DNA from: Sinorhizobium terangae
GTDB taxonomy: Bacteria > Pseudomonadota > Alphaproteobacteria > Rhizobiales > Rhizobiaceae
Length of the DNA stretch: 64,000 bases
Direction: 5' to 3'
Assembly: GCF_029714365.1 (NCBI RefSeq)
Contig: NZ_CP121660.1
Span: forward strand, 1,860,001 to 1,924,000
The notes under the pieces are model-generated. The model ran no database searches and was not told the origin of the DNA. It was given only the letters and a program-made list of their open reading frames with translations. Below are positions 15,064-23,854 of this stretch, one piece after another. A program made the position numbers and the translations under genes. The number at the start of each line of letters is the position of its first letter. Positions within the stretch are counted from its first letter, which is position 1.

Positions 15064-17051
15064 TGAACACGCCCGCTCCAGCGCTCGTCCCCCAGCGCTT
15101 CGCCGCGGCAGTCGAGCGAATTCGCCGCTCCACGCGACGGATGAAGCTTGCCGTCTTGACCGCCTTCGTCGCCGCCCTCGTCTCGCTTGTCTCGCTGACG
15201 GGCACCTGGTCGCTCGTCGATCTGCGCGCCTATGACTATCTTTCGATCATCGGCCGGCCTCCGCTTCCGGAAGATGGTCCGATCATCGTCGCGATCGACG
15301 AGCCGTCGATGGCGGAAATCGGCAGCCAATGGCCCTGGCCGCGTGCCCTGCACGCCCGCCTGGTGGAATCTTTGAGGCGCGCCGGCGCGCGGGCGATTGC
15401 CCTCGACGTCATCTTTGCCGAGCCGGCAGCCGCTGCAGAAAACGATACGGCACTGGCCGCAGTTCTCGGGCCCGACGTCGTGCTTGCGGGTGACCAGTCG
15501 GTGATCGAGACGCCGCAGGCCGACCAGTTCGTCCGCACCGAACCGCTGCCGCTTTTCACGGAAACGGGAGCGAAAGTCGGCATCGCCTCGGTCAATCTCA
15601 GCGGCGACGGTACGCTCAGGCAGGTTCCGCCCTATGCCGACGGCTTCGCGGTGACGCTTGCAGCTGTCGCCGGAGCTGATCCGGCGCCGCCGCCGTCGGG
15701 TGCGCTGGTCCAGACCTTCGGGCCGGCGCGCACCTATCCGACCGTTTCCTATTACCAGGCACTCGATCCGGAGAATTTCCTGCCGGCGGGTATTTTTCGT
15801 GATCGCGTCGTCATCGTCGGCCTGAGCCTGCAGAATGCTCCCACGCTCGCGGAGGGAGGAATCGATGCCTTTGCCATCTCCGACACCGTCTTTTCGCGCG
15901 GTCTCGTCGCCGGCGCCGAAGTCCAGGCGACGATCTACGACAATCTCGTGCACCGGCTGTTCATCAAGCGAGCCGGTGCGACGATCGCGATACCGGCGAT
16001 CATCCTCGCCAGCTTGGCCGCGGCTCTGGCCGTCTCGAGATCGACAAGCTGGAGGACACTCGGCTACGGCGCCATTGCCCTCAGCCTGATCTCCCTGGCG
16101 AGCTATGTCCTGATGCGTCTCGGCCATGTCTTCGTGTCGCCGCTCGGTCCCGGCCTGGCCTTCTTCGGCGTTGCGGTCGGACAGGCGGGTCTCGACTATG
16201 CCGAGGAGCGCAGACAGCGGCGCGAGATCACGCGCGCCTTTTCGCAATATCTCTCGCCCGCGCTCGTCGAACGGCTGGCTCAGGATCCTTCGCAGCTGAA
16301 GCTCGGCGGCGAGAGGCGTACGCTTACGATCCTCTTCTGTGACGTTCGCGGTTTTACGACGATTTCGGAGGACATGAAGGACGATCCGGAGGGGCTGACG
16401 ACGCTCATCAACCGGCTGCTGACGCCGCTGTCGGAGGCCGTGCTCAACCGGGGCGGCACGATCGACAAGTATATCGGCGACTGCCTGATGGCCTTCTGGA
16501 ACGCCCCGCTCGATGATCCGGACCACGCCGTCCACGCCGTTCAGGCGGCACGCGACATGCTCACCGCGCTTGCAAACCTCAACGCGGAACTGGAGGCCGA
16601 AGCGAACGCGGCAGGACGCCCGCCAAAGACATTGCGCATCGGCATCGGCATCAATACCGGCGAATGCGTCGTCGGCAACATGGGGTCCGCGCGCCGCTTC
16701 GACTATTCGGCGCTTGGCGACGCGGTCAATCTCGCCTCGCGCCTCGAGGGAGCCTCGAAGGACTATGGCATCTCGCTGCTGCTCGGAGAGCGAACGGCTA
16801 AGCTTGCGGCCGCGAAATTTCCGACCGCCGAAATCGACCGGATCACCGTCAAGGGCCGAAGCGAGGTCTCGCCGGTGTTCACGGTCGCCGATGGGGCCAG
16901 CGAGTCCGCCCTCGAACACCACCACCGCTTCGTCGAAGCGAAGTATCGAGGCGCGGTTACCGCCGATGACCCGTTGTTCGAGCAGCTCAAGTCAGAGCTG
17001 CCGTCGCTTGAACGCTACTATGAACGCGAGCGGGAGCGGCTTTTGCACTAG
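15063..17051 (+). CDS. CHASE2-domain adenylate/guanylate cyclase
   Basis: This 662-residue class III cyclase has one N-terminal membrane helix (about 30-50), a periplasmic CHASE2 domain (about 50-300), about three membrane helices, and a cytoplasmic cyclase domain (about 410-600). The two metal-binding aspartates are D427 in FCDVRGFT and D473 in KYIGDCLMAFW; the lysine of DKYIGD and YSALGDAVNLASRLEG favour ATP as substrate. ATG 15063 overlaps the stop of the FecR-barrel gene. CHASE2 proteins coupled to FecR partners are thought to sense a periplasmic state; here the sensor probably receives it from the preceding protein. The cyclic nucleotide made is inferred, not shown. Confidence 0.92.
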   Translation: MNTPAPALVPQRFAAAVERIRRSTRRMKLAVLTAFVAALVSLVSLTGTWSLVDLRAYDYLSIIGRPPLPEDGPIIVAIDEPSMAEIGSQWPWPRALHARLVESLRRAGARAIALDVIFAEPAAAAENDTALAAVLGPDVVLAGDQSVIETPQADQFVRTEPLPLFTETGAKVGIASVNLSGDGTLRQVPPYADGFAVTLAAVAGADPAPPPSGALVQTFGPARTYPTVSYYQALDPENFLPAGIFRDRVVIVGLSLQNAPTLAEGGIDAFAISDTVFSRGLVAGAEVQATIYDNLVHRLFIKRAGATIAIPAIILASLAAALAVSRSTSWRTLGYGAIALSLISLASYVLMRLGHVFVSPLGPGLAFFGVAVGQAGLDYAEERRQRREITRAFSQYLSPALVERLAQDPSQLKLGGERRTLTILFCDVRGFTTISEDMKDDPEGLTTLINRLLTPLSEAVLNRGGTIDKYIGDCLMAFWNAPLDDPDHAVHAVQAARDMLTALANLNAELEAEANAAGRPPKTLRIGIGINTGECVVGNMGSARRFDYSALGDAVNLASRLEGASKDYGISLLLGERTAKLAAAKFPTAEIDRITVKGRSEVSPVFTVADGASESALEHHHRFVEAKYRGAVTADDPLFEQLKSELPSLERYYERERERLLH

Positions 17052-17074
17052 CCCCCCGACGCGGTGCGATACGT

Positions 17075-17875
17075 TCACCGTCCCACGTAAACGGGCTTTC
17101 TCTTCTCGCGGAACGCAATCCGCCCCTCGCGCCGGTCCTCGCTGTCCCGGAGTACGCCCCAAGCGAGTTCCGAGAGCCGGAAGGCCTGGGCGGTCGTCAT
17201 GTCGGCCGCCTCGGTGGCGAGCATCTTCACCAGTTGAACTGCCAGCGGACCGTTGCTGGCGATCGTCGCCGCCACCTTGGCAACGGCTGCCTCCAGTTCA
17301 TCCCCGGGGGCGACCTCTGTCACCAGGCCGATGTCGTAGGCACGTGCCGCATCGATCCTTTCGCCCGTCAGCAGCAATCTCATTGCGATGTTCCTTGGAA
17401 CCGCATTGAGGATGCTTGGCACGCCGCCGCCAGCCGGCAGGCTCGAAACCGCAACCTCGGGCAACCCGAAAGCTGCGTTCCTGGATGCGATTATGAAATC
17501 GCACTGGAGTGCCAGCTCGAGGCCGCCGCCGAGGCAAAAGCCATTCACCGCGGCTATCATCGGCTTGCGGATATCCAGGGATTTCAGATCAAACAGTTTT
17601 ACATAGAGGCCGCGCTCGGCGGCCTCGGTGCGCGAAAGGTTAAATGCTTCCACGAAGCTATGCTCCGAGTCGATCGTGGCTCCCAGATCGGCACCGACGC
17701 AGAAGGCGCGCCCTGTTCCAGTCAAGACGATCACTCTGACGGATCGGTCTTCATTGGCGAGGCTCAGTTCCATCCGCAGATCGACGAGGTGCTCGACGTC
17801 CAACGCATTCAGTTTGTCCGGACGGTCGATGCAGATCGTTGCAACATGGTTTTCGATTGTCGTCTTGATAGCCAT
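17075..17875 (-). CDS. Enoyl-CoA hydratase/isomerase family protein
   Basis: The 266-residue crotonase-fold protein keeps both catalytic glutamates in GGGLELALQCDF and FGLPEVAV, and the oxyanion-hole stretch AFCVGADLG. It would hydrate a trans-2-enoyl-CoA. It is the last gene of a four-gene minus-strand unit (DUF35, thiolase, SDR, hydratase), 7 bases after the SDR, which forms a beta-oxidation-like set. The SGL and PAGGG motifs replace the more usual GGG-rich loop, so substrate is open. Confidence 0.88.
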   Translation of the reverse strand: MAIKTTIENHVATICIDRPDKLNALDVEHLVDLRMELSLANEDRSVRVIVLTGTGRAFCVGADLGATIDSEHSFVEAFNLSRTEAAERGLYVKLFDLKSLDIRKPMIAAVNGFCLGGGLELALQCDFIIASRNAAFGLPEVAVSSLPAGGGVPSILNAVPRNIAMRLLLTGERIDAARAYDIGLVTEVAPGDELEAAVAKVAATIASNGPLAVQLVKMLATEAADMTTAQAFRLSELAWGVLRDSEDRREGRIAFREKRKPVYVGR

Positions 17876-17882
17876 CTTCAGC

Positions 17883-18638
17883 TCACACGCTAGGACTCGA
17901 CAAGGACCGGCCGCCGCACACGTAGAGCAACTGGCCTGTGATGTAAGAACTCGCCTTGGCGGCGAAGAACATCACGGCCTGGGCAATGTCGTCCGGCGTG
18001 CCGATGCGCTGCATCGGCACGCTCTTCTTCAAGCGCTCCTGTACGTCGTCGGCAAAGGTTTGAAACAGCGGCGTCTCCACGATCCCTGGTGCGACGGCGT
18101 TCACGGTAATGCCCTGAGACGCCAGCTCGATCGCAAGGCTGCGGGTCAGGCTGACGACGCCGCCTTTCGCGGCCGAATAATTGGCCTGGCCGAAACCGCC
18201 AAGCCAGGCCCGCGACGAGATATTGACGATGCGTCCATATCGCTGCTCGATCATCAGCGGAACAACGCTTTTGCAGGTCAGAAAATGGGACTTCAAATTG
18301 GTTGCGATGACGCTATCCCAGTCGTCTTCCTCCATCTTGACCAGCCGGCGATCGCGGACGATCCCGGCATTGTTCACGAGGATATCGATCCGCTCAAAAT
18401 GCTCCTGCACGTTCGCGACCGCTTTTTCGACGTGCTCGCGGCAGGTGATGTCCGCCTGCACGCCGAGCACCTTTCCGTCTCCGTGCCTGCTCTTCAGGGC
18501 CGCCACAGTCGCCTCAAGCGTTTCAGCGTCGAAGTCCACAAGGGCGACGGCGTTGCCCGCCTCCAACAATTTCTCGGCAATGCCCAGACCAATTCCGCGG
18601 GCGCCGCCGGTCACGATGGCAATCTGATTGTCGCTCAT
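17883..18638 (-). CDS. SDR-family oxidoreductase (FabG-like 3-hydroxyacyl-CoA dehydrogenase)
   Basis: The 251-residue classical SDR has the cofactor motif TGGARGIG, NNAGIV, and the catalytic Ser-Tyr-Lys in NISSRAWLGGFGQANYSAAK. DFDAE after the second strand suggests NAD over NADP. The start is MSDNQIAIVTGG at 18638; the upstream extension overlaps the thiolase end. Only one base separates it from the thiolase stop. By context it oxidises the hydroxyacyl-CoA made by the adjacent hydratase. Confidence 0.88.
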   Translation of the reverse strand: MSDNQIAIVTGGARGIGLGIAEKLLEAGNAVALVDFDAETLEATVAALKSRHGDGKVLGVQADITCREHVEKAVANVQEHFERIDILVNNAGIVRDRRLVKMEEDDWDSVIATNLKSHFLTCKSVVPLMIEQRYGRIVNISSRAWLGGFGQANYSAAKGGVVSLTRSLAIELASQGITVNAVAPGIVETPLFQTFADDVQERLKKSVPMQRIGTPDDIAQAVMFFAAKASSYITGQLLYVCGGRSLSSPSV

Positions 18639-18639
18639 C

Positions 18640-19791
18640 TTAAACCCCCAGGATGTGGACTGAGGATGCGGCGTGGTCGACACCTGCGATGCCGCCACCC
18701 GTGCACTGTGTCAGGCCGATTTTGGCATTTTCGATCTGTCGCCCGTCCGCGCGGTTCTGGAGCTGCCAGACGACTTCGACCATCTGGGCAACGCCTGTCG
18801 CGCCGAGCGGGTGCCCCTTCGCCAACAGGCCGCCGCTGGGATTTACGGGAACTCGGCCGCCGAGTGCCGTGGCACCGCTGCGAAGCAGTTCGCCACCTTC
18901 GCCGGGTTTGGTGAGTTGCAGCGCTTCGTAGTAGAGCAATTCAGCGATCGTGAAGGCGTCGTGAAGCTCGACGAGATTGACATCCTTCGGATCGACGCCC
19001 GACTGTTCGTAGGCGAGACGAGCCGTGCGGGCGGTGATCTCCGCATCGAGGATGTCGTCGCAACCGAGCTCCTGGTACCCCGACTGAACCGCGGAAGCCA
19101 GGATACGGACCGCCGCCGAATGCTGTGTCGGGCGACGGGTCGTGAGCACGACTGCCGCCGCGCCGTCGACCGCCGACGGACAACATTGCAGCAAGGTCAA
19201 CGGCTCTGCGACAGGCCGCGAATCGAGCACCTCCTCAAGCGTCACTTCGCTGCGCTGCTGGGCGAGGGGATTGCGGGCGCCATGAGCCCTGTTCTTTACG
19301 GCAACGCGGGCTAACAGTTCGGCCGTTTCGCCCCTCTCGTGAAGGTAGCGCGTGCCTCTCATGGCGTAGACGGTCGGCAGCGTCATTCCGTGGGACGCAT
19401 AGAGCTCGGTCTTGTAGTCGTTGCGCTGAAGCGGGATGGTGCCGCCGCCGAGCTGCGTCAGCTGCTCGACGCCGAAGACGACAACGGTCTCATAAAGTCC
19501 GAGCCTCAGCGCCTGGCAGGCGAGATGCACAGCCGTGGCGCCGCTGGCGCAGGCGTTCTCGACATTGTAAAGAGCCGGCCCGGTGATGCCCATGTCGCGC
19601 ATCAGAACCTGGCCCAGCACCATTCCGCCGTAGACATTGGCGGCATAGATTGCCTGGACATCATCCTTCCGCACGCCGGCATCCTTCAATGCGCCGAGAA
19701 CGGCGGCCTGCGCCAGATCCTGCATGGAAAGCGCGTTATGACGACCGAAGGGCGTCATTGCCGCCCCGGCGATATAGACTTGGCTGGTCAC
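18640..19791 (-). CDS. Thiolase-family protein (SCP-x-like acetyl-CoA acetyltransferase)
   Basis: The 383-residue protein starts with GTG 19791 (VTSQVYIAGAAMTPFG) behind GGGAGGAAAATC; the larger open frame upstream overlaps DUF35. It has the nucleophile region ENACASGATAVHLA, VNLVELHDAFTIAELLYYEA, and the C-terminal GHPLGATGVAQ and CTGGGIAG motifs. It is the type of thiolase that works with a DUF35 OB-fold partner, encoded immediately upstream and overlapping by four bases. The likely job is thiolytic or retro-aldol cleavage of a CoA ester. Confidence 0.88.
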   Translation of the reverse strand: MTSQVYIAGAAMTPFGRHNALSMQDLAQAAVLGALKDAGVRKDDVQAIYAANVYGGMVLGQVLMRDMGITGPALYNVENACASGATAVHLACQALRLGLYETVVVFGVEQLTQLGGGTIPLQRNDYKTELYASHGMTLPTVYAMRGTRYLHERGETAELLARVAVKNRAHGARNPLAQQRSEVTLEEVLDSRPVAEPLTLLQCCPSAVDGAAAVVLTTRRPTQHSAAVRILASAVQSGYQELGCDDILDAEITARTARLAYEQSGVDPKDVNLVELHDAFTIAELLYYEALQLTKPGEGGELLRSGATALGGRVPVNPSGGLLAKGHPLGATGVAQMVEVVWQLQNRADGRQIENAKIGLTQCTGGGIAGVDHAASSVHILGV

Positions 19792-20183
19792 GATTTTCCT
19801 CCCTTGGCAACCGTGAAGAAATAGGCGGCGTTGGGGTCGGCCCCCTCGCCTTTGCTGCCGACGCGAAGCCGCGAACCGATCTCCGGCTTTTCGCCGTCGG
19901 CGAGCTCCAAGCGTCCGAAGACGCGCACGTCTTCCGGAAAATCGGCATAGACGAGGACGAACGGCTTCAAGCCGGTCTTCGGGTTCGGATGGATCGTCGT
20001 GTGGCTGTACAGGATTGCCTCGGGCGAGAGGCTGATCGGATAAAAACGATCCGCTGAAGGCGACGTCCCCGGTATGCGCGGAAACACCGCCTTCCCCGTG
20101 TCCTTCTCCCGTGATGCATCCAGGCACACTGCTTCGTCGCGAGATCCGGTTTCCACCCGGCTCGCCACCTCGATCGAGGTCAT
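19788..20183 (-). CDS. DUF35 OB-fold acyl-CoA-associated protein
   Basis: The 131-residue protein has the OB-fold part of DUF35: LYSHTTIHPNPKTGLKPFVL, YADFPEDVRVFGRLE and GSRLRVGS. The N-terminal zinc-ribbon cysteine pairs usual for this family are missing; only one Cys (VCLDAS) is present. Such proteins partner SCP-x-like thiolases, as here, where the thiolase GTG overlaps its stop. GTGGAGGAACCCA precedes the ATG. It leads the four-gene unit and faces the LysR regulator across a site at 20273-20289. Confidence 0.8.
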   Translation of the reverse strand: MTSIEVASRVETGSRDEAVCLDASREKDTGKAVFPRIPGTSPSADRFYPISLSPEAILYSHTTIHPNPKTGLKPFVLVYADFPEDVRVFGRLELADGEKPEIGSRLRVGSKGEGADPNAAYFFTVAKGGKS

Positions 20184-20272
20184 TGGGTTCCTCCACGTAT
20201 TGAACTGAATTTCTGTAGGTGAAGGCTAGCCGAACTGCGGATTTTCTCAGAACGACAAAGGCTCTCGCTACC

Positions 20273-20289
20273 GTTGACTAAAAGGCAAC
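20273..20289. promoter_or_regulatory. Probable LysR operator, copy 1
   Basis: GTTGACTAAAAGGCAAC, an imperfect GTTGA-N7-TCAAC palindrome with a T-N11-A core, lies between the divergent DUF35 and LysR genes. It matches two further sites at 22740 and 22777. Confidence 0.6.
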
Positions 20290-20308
20290 AGTGTCGCTAT
20301 CTTCTGCC

Positions 20309-21235
20309 ATGGATATGCTGCCACCCCTGAATGCGTTAAGAGCCTTCGAGGCTGCCGGCCGCCTGCAGAGCATCCGACGTGCGGCGGAAGAGCTGCTCGT
20401 GACGCCTGGTGCCGTGAGTCGCCAGGTTCAACGCCTCGAGAGCTATCTTGGCGTCCGCCTTTTCCGCCGCGATCCGCGCGAGATCGTGCTGACGGCCGAG
20501 GGTGAACGATACCTCGCTGCTGTAAGTCGACACCTGGATGGAATCCGCGAAGAGACCCAGAAGTTGACGGGGCGGAAGTCCGTCGAGATTTTGCGGGTTC
20601 GGGCGTACACAACGTTCGCCATGAAATGGCTCATTCCACGGCTCGGCACGTTTCATCAGTCGAATGCGACGACCGAAGTGCGGCTGACGACCTCCAATGA
20701 AATGGTGGACTTCGAGCGGGAGAGCGTCGACGGAGCCATTCGTCTTGGCGATGGAAACTGGCCCGGCGTCGAGGTGGACCGGGTGATGAGAAACGAGCTG
20801 GTGCCCTTGTGCACGCCCTCATTCGCATCCGAGCATGGCATCAACGAGGTCGCCGACCTGAAGCAGGTGCCCCTGCTTCATTCGTTCGTCAGGCCGGATG
20901 ACTGGCGATACTGGCTCGAAGCCGCAGGCGGATCGGACATCGATGCCTATGCCGGGGACAAGTACGCGAGCTCGACGCTCGCCTATCAGGCAACGCTCGA
21001 AGGCCAGGGCGTCATGATCGCGCAAAAGGCGCTGTTTGCGGATGACCTCCGTACGGGTCGGCTCGTTCAGCCCGTCGATTTCACCCTCGATCGCGGTGAC
21101 TTCACCTACTACTTCATCTATCCCCGCAACCGGCTGAGAAGCCCGGCATTCAGGCGTTTCCGCGCATGGCTTCTCGAGCAGGCAGAGTCCGGCGACGGCT
21201 TCAGCCCGAAAACGGCCGAACTGGCCAAGGCGTGA
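20309..21235 (+). CDS. LysR-family transcriptional regulator (GcvA-like)
   Basis: This protein of about 308 residues has an N-terminal HTH (LNALRAFEAAGRLQSIRRAA, then GAVSRQVQRLE) and a GcvA-type effector domain (KWLIPRLGTFHQ, DGAIRLGDGNWPGVE). No start has a strong ribosome site; ATG 20309 is chosen, with GTG 20291 or ATG 20315 possible. It sits between the DUF35-thiolase unit and the MHS transporter, and three similar palindromes flank the genes around it, so it is the likely regulator of the whole cluster. Confidence 0.85.
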   Translation: MDMLPPLNALRAFEAAGRLQSIRRAAEELLVTPGAVSRQVQRLESYLGVRLFRRDPREIVLTAEGERYLAAVSRHLDGIREETQKLTGRKSVEILRVRAYTTFAMKWLIPRLGTFHQSNATTEVRLTTSNEMVDFERESVDGAIRLGDGNWPGVEVDRVMRNELVPLCTPSFASEHGINEVADLKQVPLLHSFVRPDDWRYWLEAAGGSDIDAYAGDKYASSTLAYQATLEGQGVMIAQKALFADDLRTGRLVQPVDFTLDRGDFTYYFIYPRNRLRSPAFRRFRAWLLEQAESGDGFSPKTAELAKA

Positions 21236-21250
21236 CAGCTCGGAGAACGT

Positions 21251-21286
21251 AAGAGGCGCGCGGCTGTCATTGGCCACGCGCCTCTT
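21251..21286. terminator. Hairpin between convergent LysR and transporter genes
   Basis: AAGAGGCGCG at 21251-21260 pairs with CGCGCCTCTT at 21277-21286. It lies between two convergent stops (21235 and 21309) and may serve both. There is no long T run on either side. Confidence 0.55.
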
Positions 21287-21308
21287 CCTGACCGTATCGA
21301 GAGTACAG

Positions 21309-22640
21309 TTATCGCAGCGGCCGGCCCTTCGTTTCGGGCAGGCTCGCATAGACGGCCGCCGCCACCAGGCAGACCGCTGCTAGATAGAGCCAGGTATAGC
21401 CACCGTATCCCGCCCCGTTCATCGCGGTGATGATGTAGGGGGCCGTGCCGCCGAAGAGGGTCACCGAGAGCGCATAGGGCAAGGCGACGCCCGTGACGCG
21501 GACCCGGGCCGGGAACTGCTCGACCATCAGCACTGCGGCGGCACCGGCAAAACCCGTCATGATCACCATCGCAATCGTCATCATGATCAGTCCTTCGATG
21601 AAGCTCATGCCTGGGTAAAGGAGAGCGAAGCTCGGCCACGCCCAGAGAGCGGACAACAGCGCAAAGCCAACCAGAACGGGCTTCCGCCCGATATTGTCGG
21701 CGAGCTTGCCGACGAACGGAATGATGAAGAGCGAGATCGTCACCGCGATGACGCCGATAAGCAGCGTGTCCGCTCGCGACATCTCGGTTACGATGTGAAG
21801 GTAGGACGGGTAGTTCACCATCCAGACGTAGTTCAGGAGGTTCCCCGACATCGCGATGCCGATAACGCGCAGCGCATCGCCGCGGTGCTTGAAGATCACG
21901 TCCTTCAGCGGGTTCTGGGGCACACCCTCGGCAGCGATCCGTTTCTTGAAGATTTCGGTCTCGCCAACGGAGAGGCGGATCCAGAGCGTGATCAATCCCA
22001 GAAGGGCGGCCACCACGAAGGCAACACGCCAGCCCCAGTCGGTCAGGCCGGTTTCGCTGCCGAATGCGGCAAGGACATAGCCCAGCACAAACGACACCAG
22101 CGTTCCCGCATTGATGGCGAACCATTGCCAGGAACCTGAGAATGCACGCCGCTCGGCAGGTGCCGACTCGACGAGAAACGCCGAAGCCGAGCCGAATTCG
22201 CCGCCGGCCGAGAATCCTTGCACCAGCCGCGCGATCACAAGGACGATCGGGGCTGCAATGCCGATGGTTTCATAGTTGGGGCAGACGCCGATCGCGAAAG
22301 AAGCAACGGACATGAGCAGAATGGAAAGCGTCAGGCCCGCTTTTCGTCCGTACCGGTCGGCGAATGCACCCAGCACTGCGCCACCGATCGGCCGCATCAC
22401 GAAGCCGACCGCAAACACCGCGAACACCTGCAGCAATGCGGTCAAGCTGTCGCCAGCCGGGAAGTATTGCTGCGCCAGGATCGATGCGAAGGTCGCGTAG
22501 ATGACCCAATCTGCATATTCGACGATCGTGCCAAGGGTAGCAGCGACGACCGCCTTCTTCTGTGCATAGGTCAGCGTGCCCGCAAGCTGCGTATTGTTGT
22601 CAATGCGCATATTCGATGTGTCACCAAGAGTATCTGACAT
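21309..22640 (-). CDS. MHS-family MFS metabolite:H+ symporter
   Basis: The 443-residue, 12-helix transporter has the MHS hallmarks: GTIVEYADWVIYATFA in helix 1, GAFADRYGRKAGL and GKLADNIGRKPVL in the two halves, GFSAGGEFGSA, and the final LPETKGRPL. Relatives carry alpha-ketoglutarate, shikimate, citrate or betaines. The start is MSDTLGDTSNM at 22640 behind GAGGAGCGCG. It is divergent from the dehydrogenase-CaiB-ALDH unit, with two LysR-type palindromes between, so it probably imports the substrate of that pathway. Confidence 0.92.
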   Translation of the reverse strand: MSDTLGDTSNMRIDNNTQLAGTLTYAQKKAVVAATLGTIVEYADWVIYATFASILAQQYFPAGDSLTALLQVFAVFAVGFVMRPIGGAVLGAFADRYGRKAGLTLSILLMSVASFAIGVCPNYETIGIAAPIVLVIARLVQGFSAGGEFGSASAFLVESAPAERRAFSGSWQWFAINAGTLVSFVLGYVLAAFGSETGLTDWGWRVAFVVAALLGLITLWIRLSVGETEIFKKRIAAEGVPQNPLKDVIFKHRGDALRVIGIAMSGNLLNYVWMVNYPSYLHIVTEMSRADTLLIGVIAVTISLFIIPFVGKLADNIGRKPVLVGFALLSALWAWPSFALLYPGMSFIEGLIMMTIAMVIMTGFAGAAAVLMVEQFPARVRVTGVALPYALSVTLFGGTAPYIITAMNGAGYGGYTWLYLAAVCLVAAAVYASLPETKGRPLR

Positions 22641-22739
22641 CGCGCTCCTCCTTCGTGCTGTCAGTGAATGGTCGTCTCGACCTCGCACAACGATCCCAGA
22701 AAGCCCCGGCTGGTGTGAGCGAGTTTTCCGCCCCTGGCT

Positions 22740-22756
22740 GTTGACTAAAATTCAAC
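22740..22756. promoter_or_regulatory. Probable LysR operator, copy 2
   Basis: GTTGACTAAAATTCAAC, a perfect GTTGA-N7-TCAAC palindrome, in the divergent promoter region between the MHS transporter and the dehydrogenase gene. Twelve of its first 13 bases match copy 1. Confidence 0.65.
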
Positions 22757-22776
22757 AATGAGCCGGCGTTCGTACC

Positions 22777-22793
22777 GTTGAGTTCTAGTCAAC
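22777..22793. promoter_or_regulatory. Probable LysR operator, copy 3
   Basis: GTTGAGTTCTAGTCAAC, a perfect GTTGA-N7-TCAAC palindrome, 20 bases from copy 2. The pair would allow tetramer binding as is usual for LysR proteins. Confidence 0.65.
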
Positions 22794-22872
22794 AGTAGCC
22801 GCCGAATTCTCACTTGAAGAAACAGCCATTTACGGACCGTACTACGCGCCTGACCTGATGGTGGAGGAGACC

Positions 22873-23796
22873 ATGGAAAGCCACACAACTCGCCCGTTCG
22901 TTAGAGACATTGGCTTCATTGGCCTCGGCGCGATGGGAGCGCACATGGCCCGGCACATCGCCGGAGCCGGCTTCAATCTTCACGTCCACGATACGAACCG
23001 CGAAACCCTCGAACGCTTCGCAGCACTGGGAGCGAGCGTGTGCAGTACTCCAAAGGCGGTCGGCGACGCCGCGGATGCGGTGCTCGTCTGCCTTCCGACA
23101 CCGGATATCGTCGAGCGCGTTGCACTCGGTGAAAACGGCATCGCCCACGGCGCGAGGGCGAAGATCTATGTCGACCACTCGACGACGGGGCCAAGCGTAG
23201 CCCGAAAGGTGGCCGAGGCACTGGCAGAACGGCAGATAACCGCACTCGACGGCCCGCTCGCGGGCGGCATGAGGGGTGCGGAAGCCGGAACGCTTTCGGT
23301 CATGATCTCCGGCGAGGAAAAAGCCTTCAGCGCCCTGAGGGACGTCTTCGACTGTTACGGTCGCAACGTGGTGCATGTGGGAGATCGCGTCGGCCAAGGG
23401 CAAGCCCTCAAGTTGATCAACAACATGATCGTCGGGGCGAACCTGGTCGTTGCCGCCGAAGCTATCCTGTTCGGCATCAAGTACGGACTGGCGGCCGAGA
23501 CGATCATCGAGATGCTCAATGCCAGCACTGCACGCAGCTTCGTTACCGAAGACCTCCTGGAAAAGCGCATTCTCGACCGTCAGTTCGACTTCGGTTTCCG
23601 TCTTGAGCTCATGTGCAAGGACCTCCGTCTTTGCGTCAGCGAAGCCGAGGCCGCAGGGGCACCGATGATGGTCTCGGCGCTCGCCAAGCAGTTTTACGAA
23701 CTCGCGCACGCCCACGGAAACGCCACTCAGGACATGACGGTGGTCGTCAGGGAACTCGAGAAGGCATTCGGCGTGAGTATCGAGCGCCGGGTCTAA
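22873..23796 (+). CDS. 3-hydroxyisobutyrate dehydrogenase-family oxidoreductase
   Basis: The 307-residue beta-hydroxyacid dehydrogenase has the Rossmann motif GFIGLGAMGAHMA, substrate loop DGPLAGGMRGAEAGTL and catalytic lysine in ALKLINNMIVGANLV. GGTGGAGGAGACC places the start at MESHTTRPF (22873) rather than 22858. It would oxidise a 3-hydroxyacid to a semialdehyde or reduce the latter. It heads a three-gene unit with CaiB and aldehyde dehydrogenase, and two palindromes precede it. Confidence 0.88.
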   Translation: MESHTTRPFVRDIGFIGLGAMGAHMARHIAGAGFNLHVHDTNRETLERFAALGASVCSTPKAVGDAADAVLVCLPTPDIVERVALGENGIAHGARAKIYVDHSTTGPSVARKVAEALAERQITALDGPLAGGMRGAEAGTLSVMISGEEKAFSALRDVFDCYGRNVVHVGDRVGQGQALKLINNMIVGANLVVAAEAILFGIKYGLAAETIIEMLNASTARSFVTEDLLEKRILDRQFDFGFRLELMCKDLRLCVSEAEAAGAPMMVSALAKQFYELAHAHGNATQDMTVVVRELEKAFGVSIERRV

Positions 23797-23854
23797 GCCC
23801 GTCGCGCGCTTCGGCGCTCAGCAGGACCCTATAGGCAGTTGAGGAGGTGGAGCC

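Noticed and set aside
14862..16925. Open frame of 687 codons on the minus strand
   Set aside because: It is the shadow of the barrel end and the CHASE2 cyclase; high GC keeps the opposite frame open.
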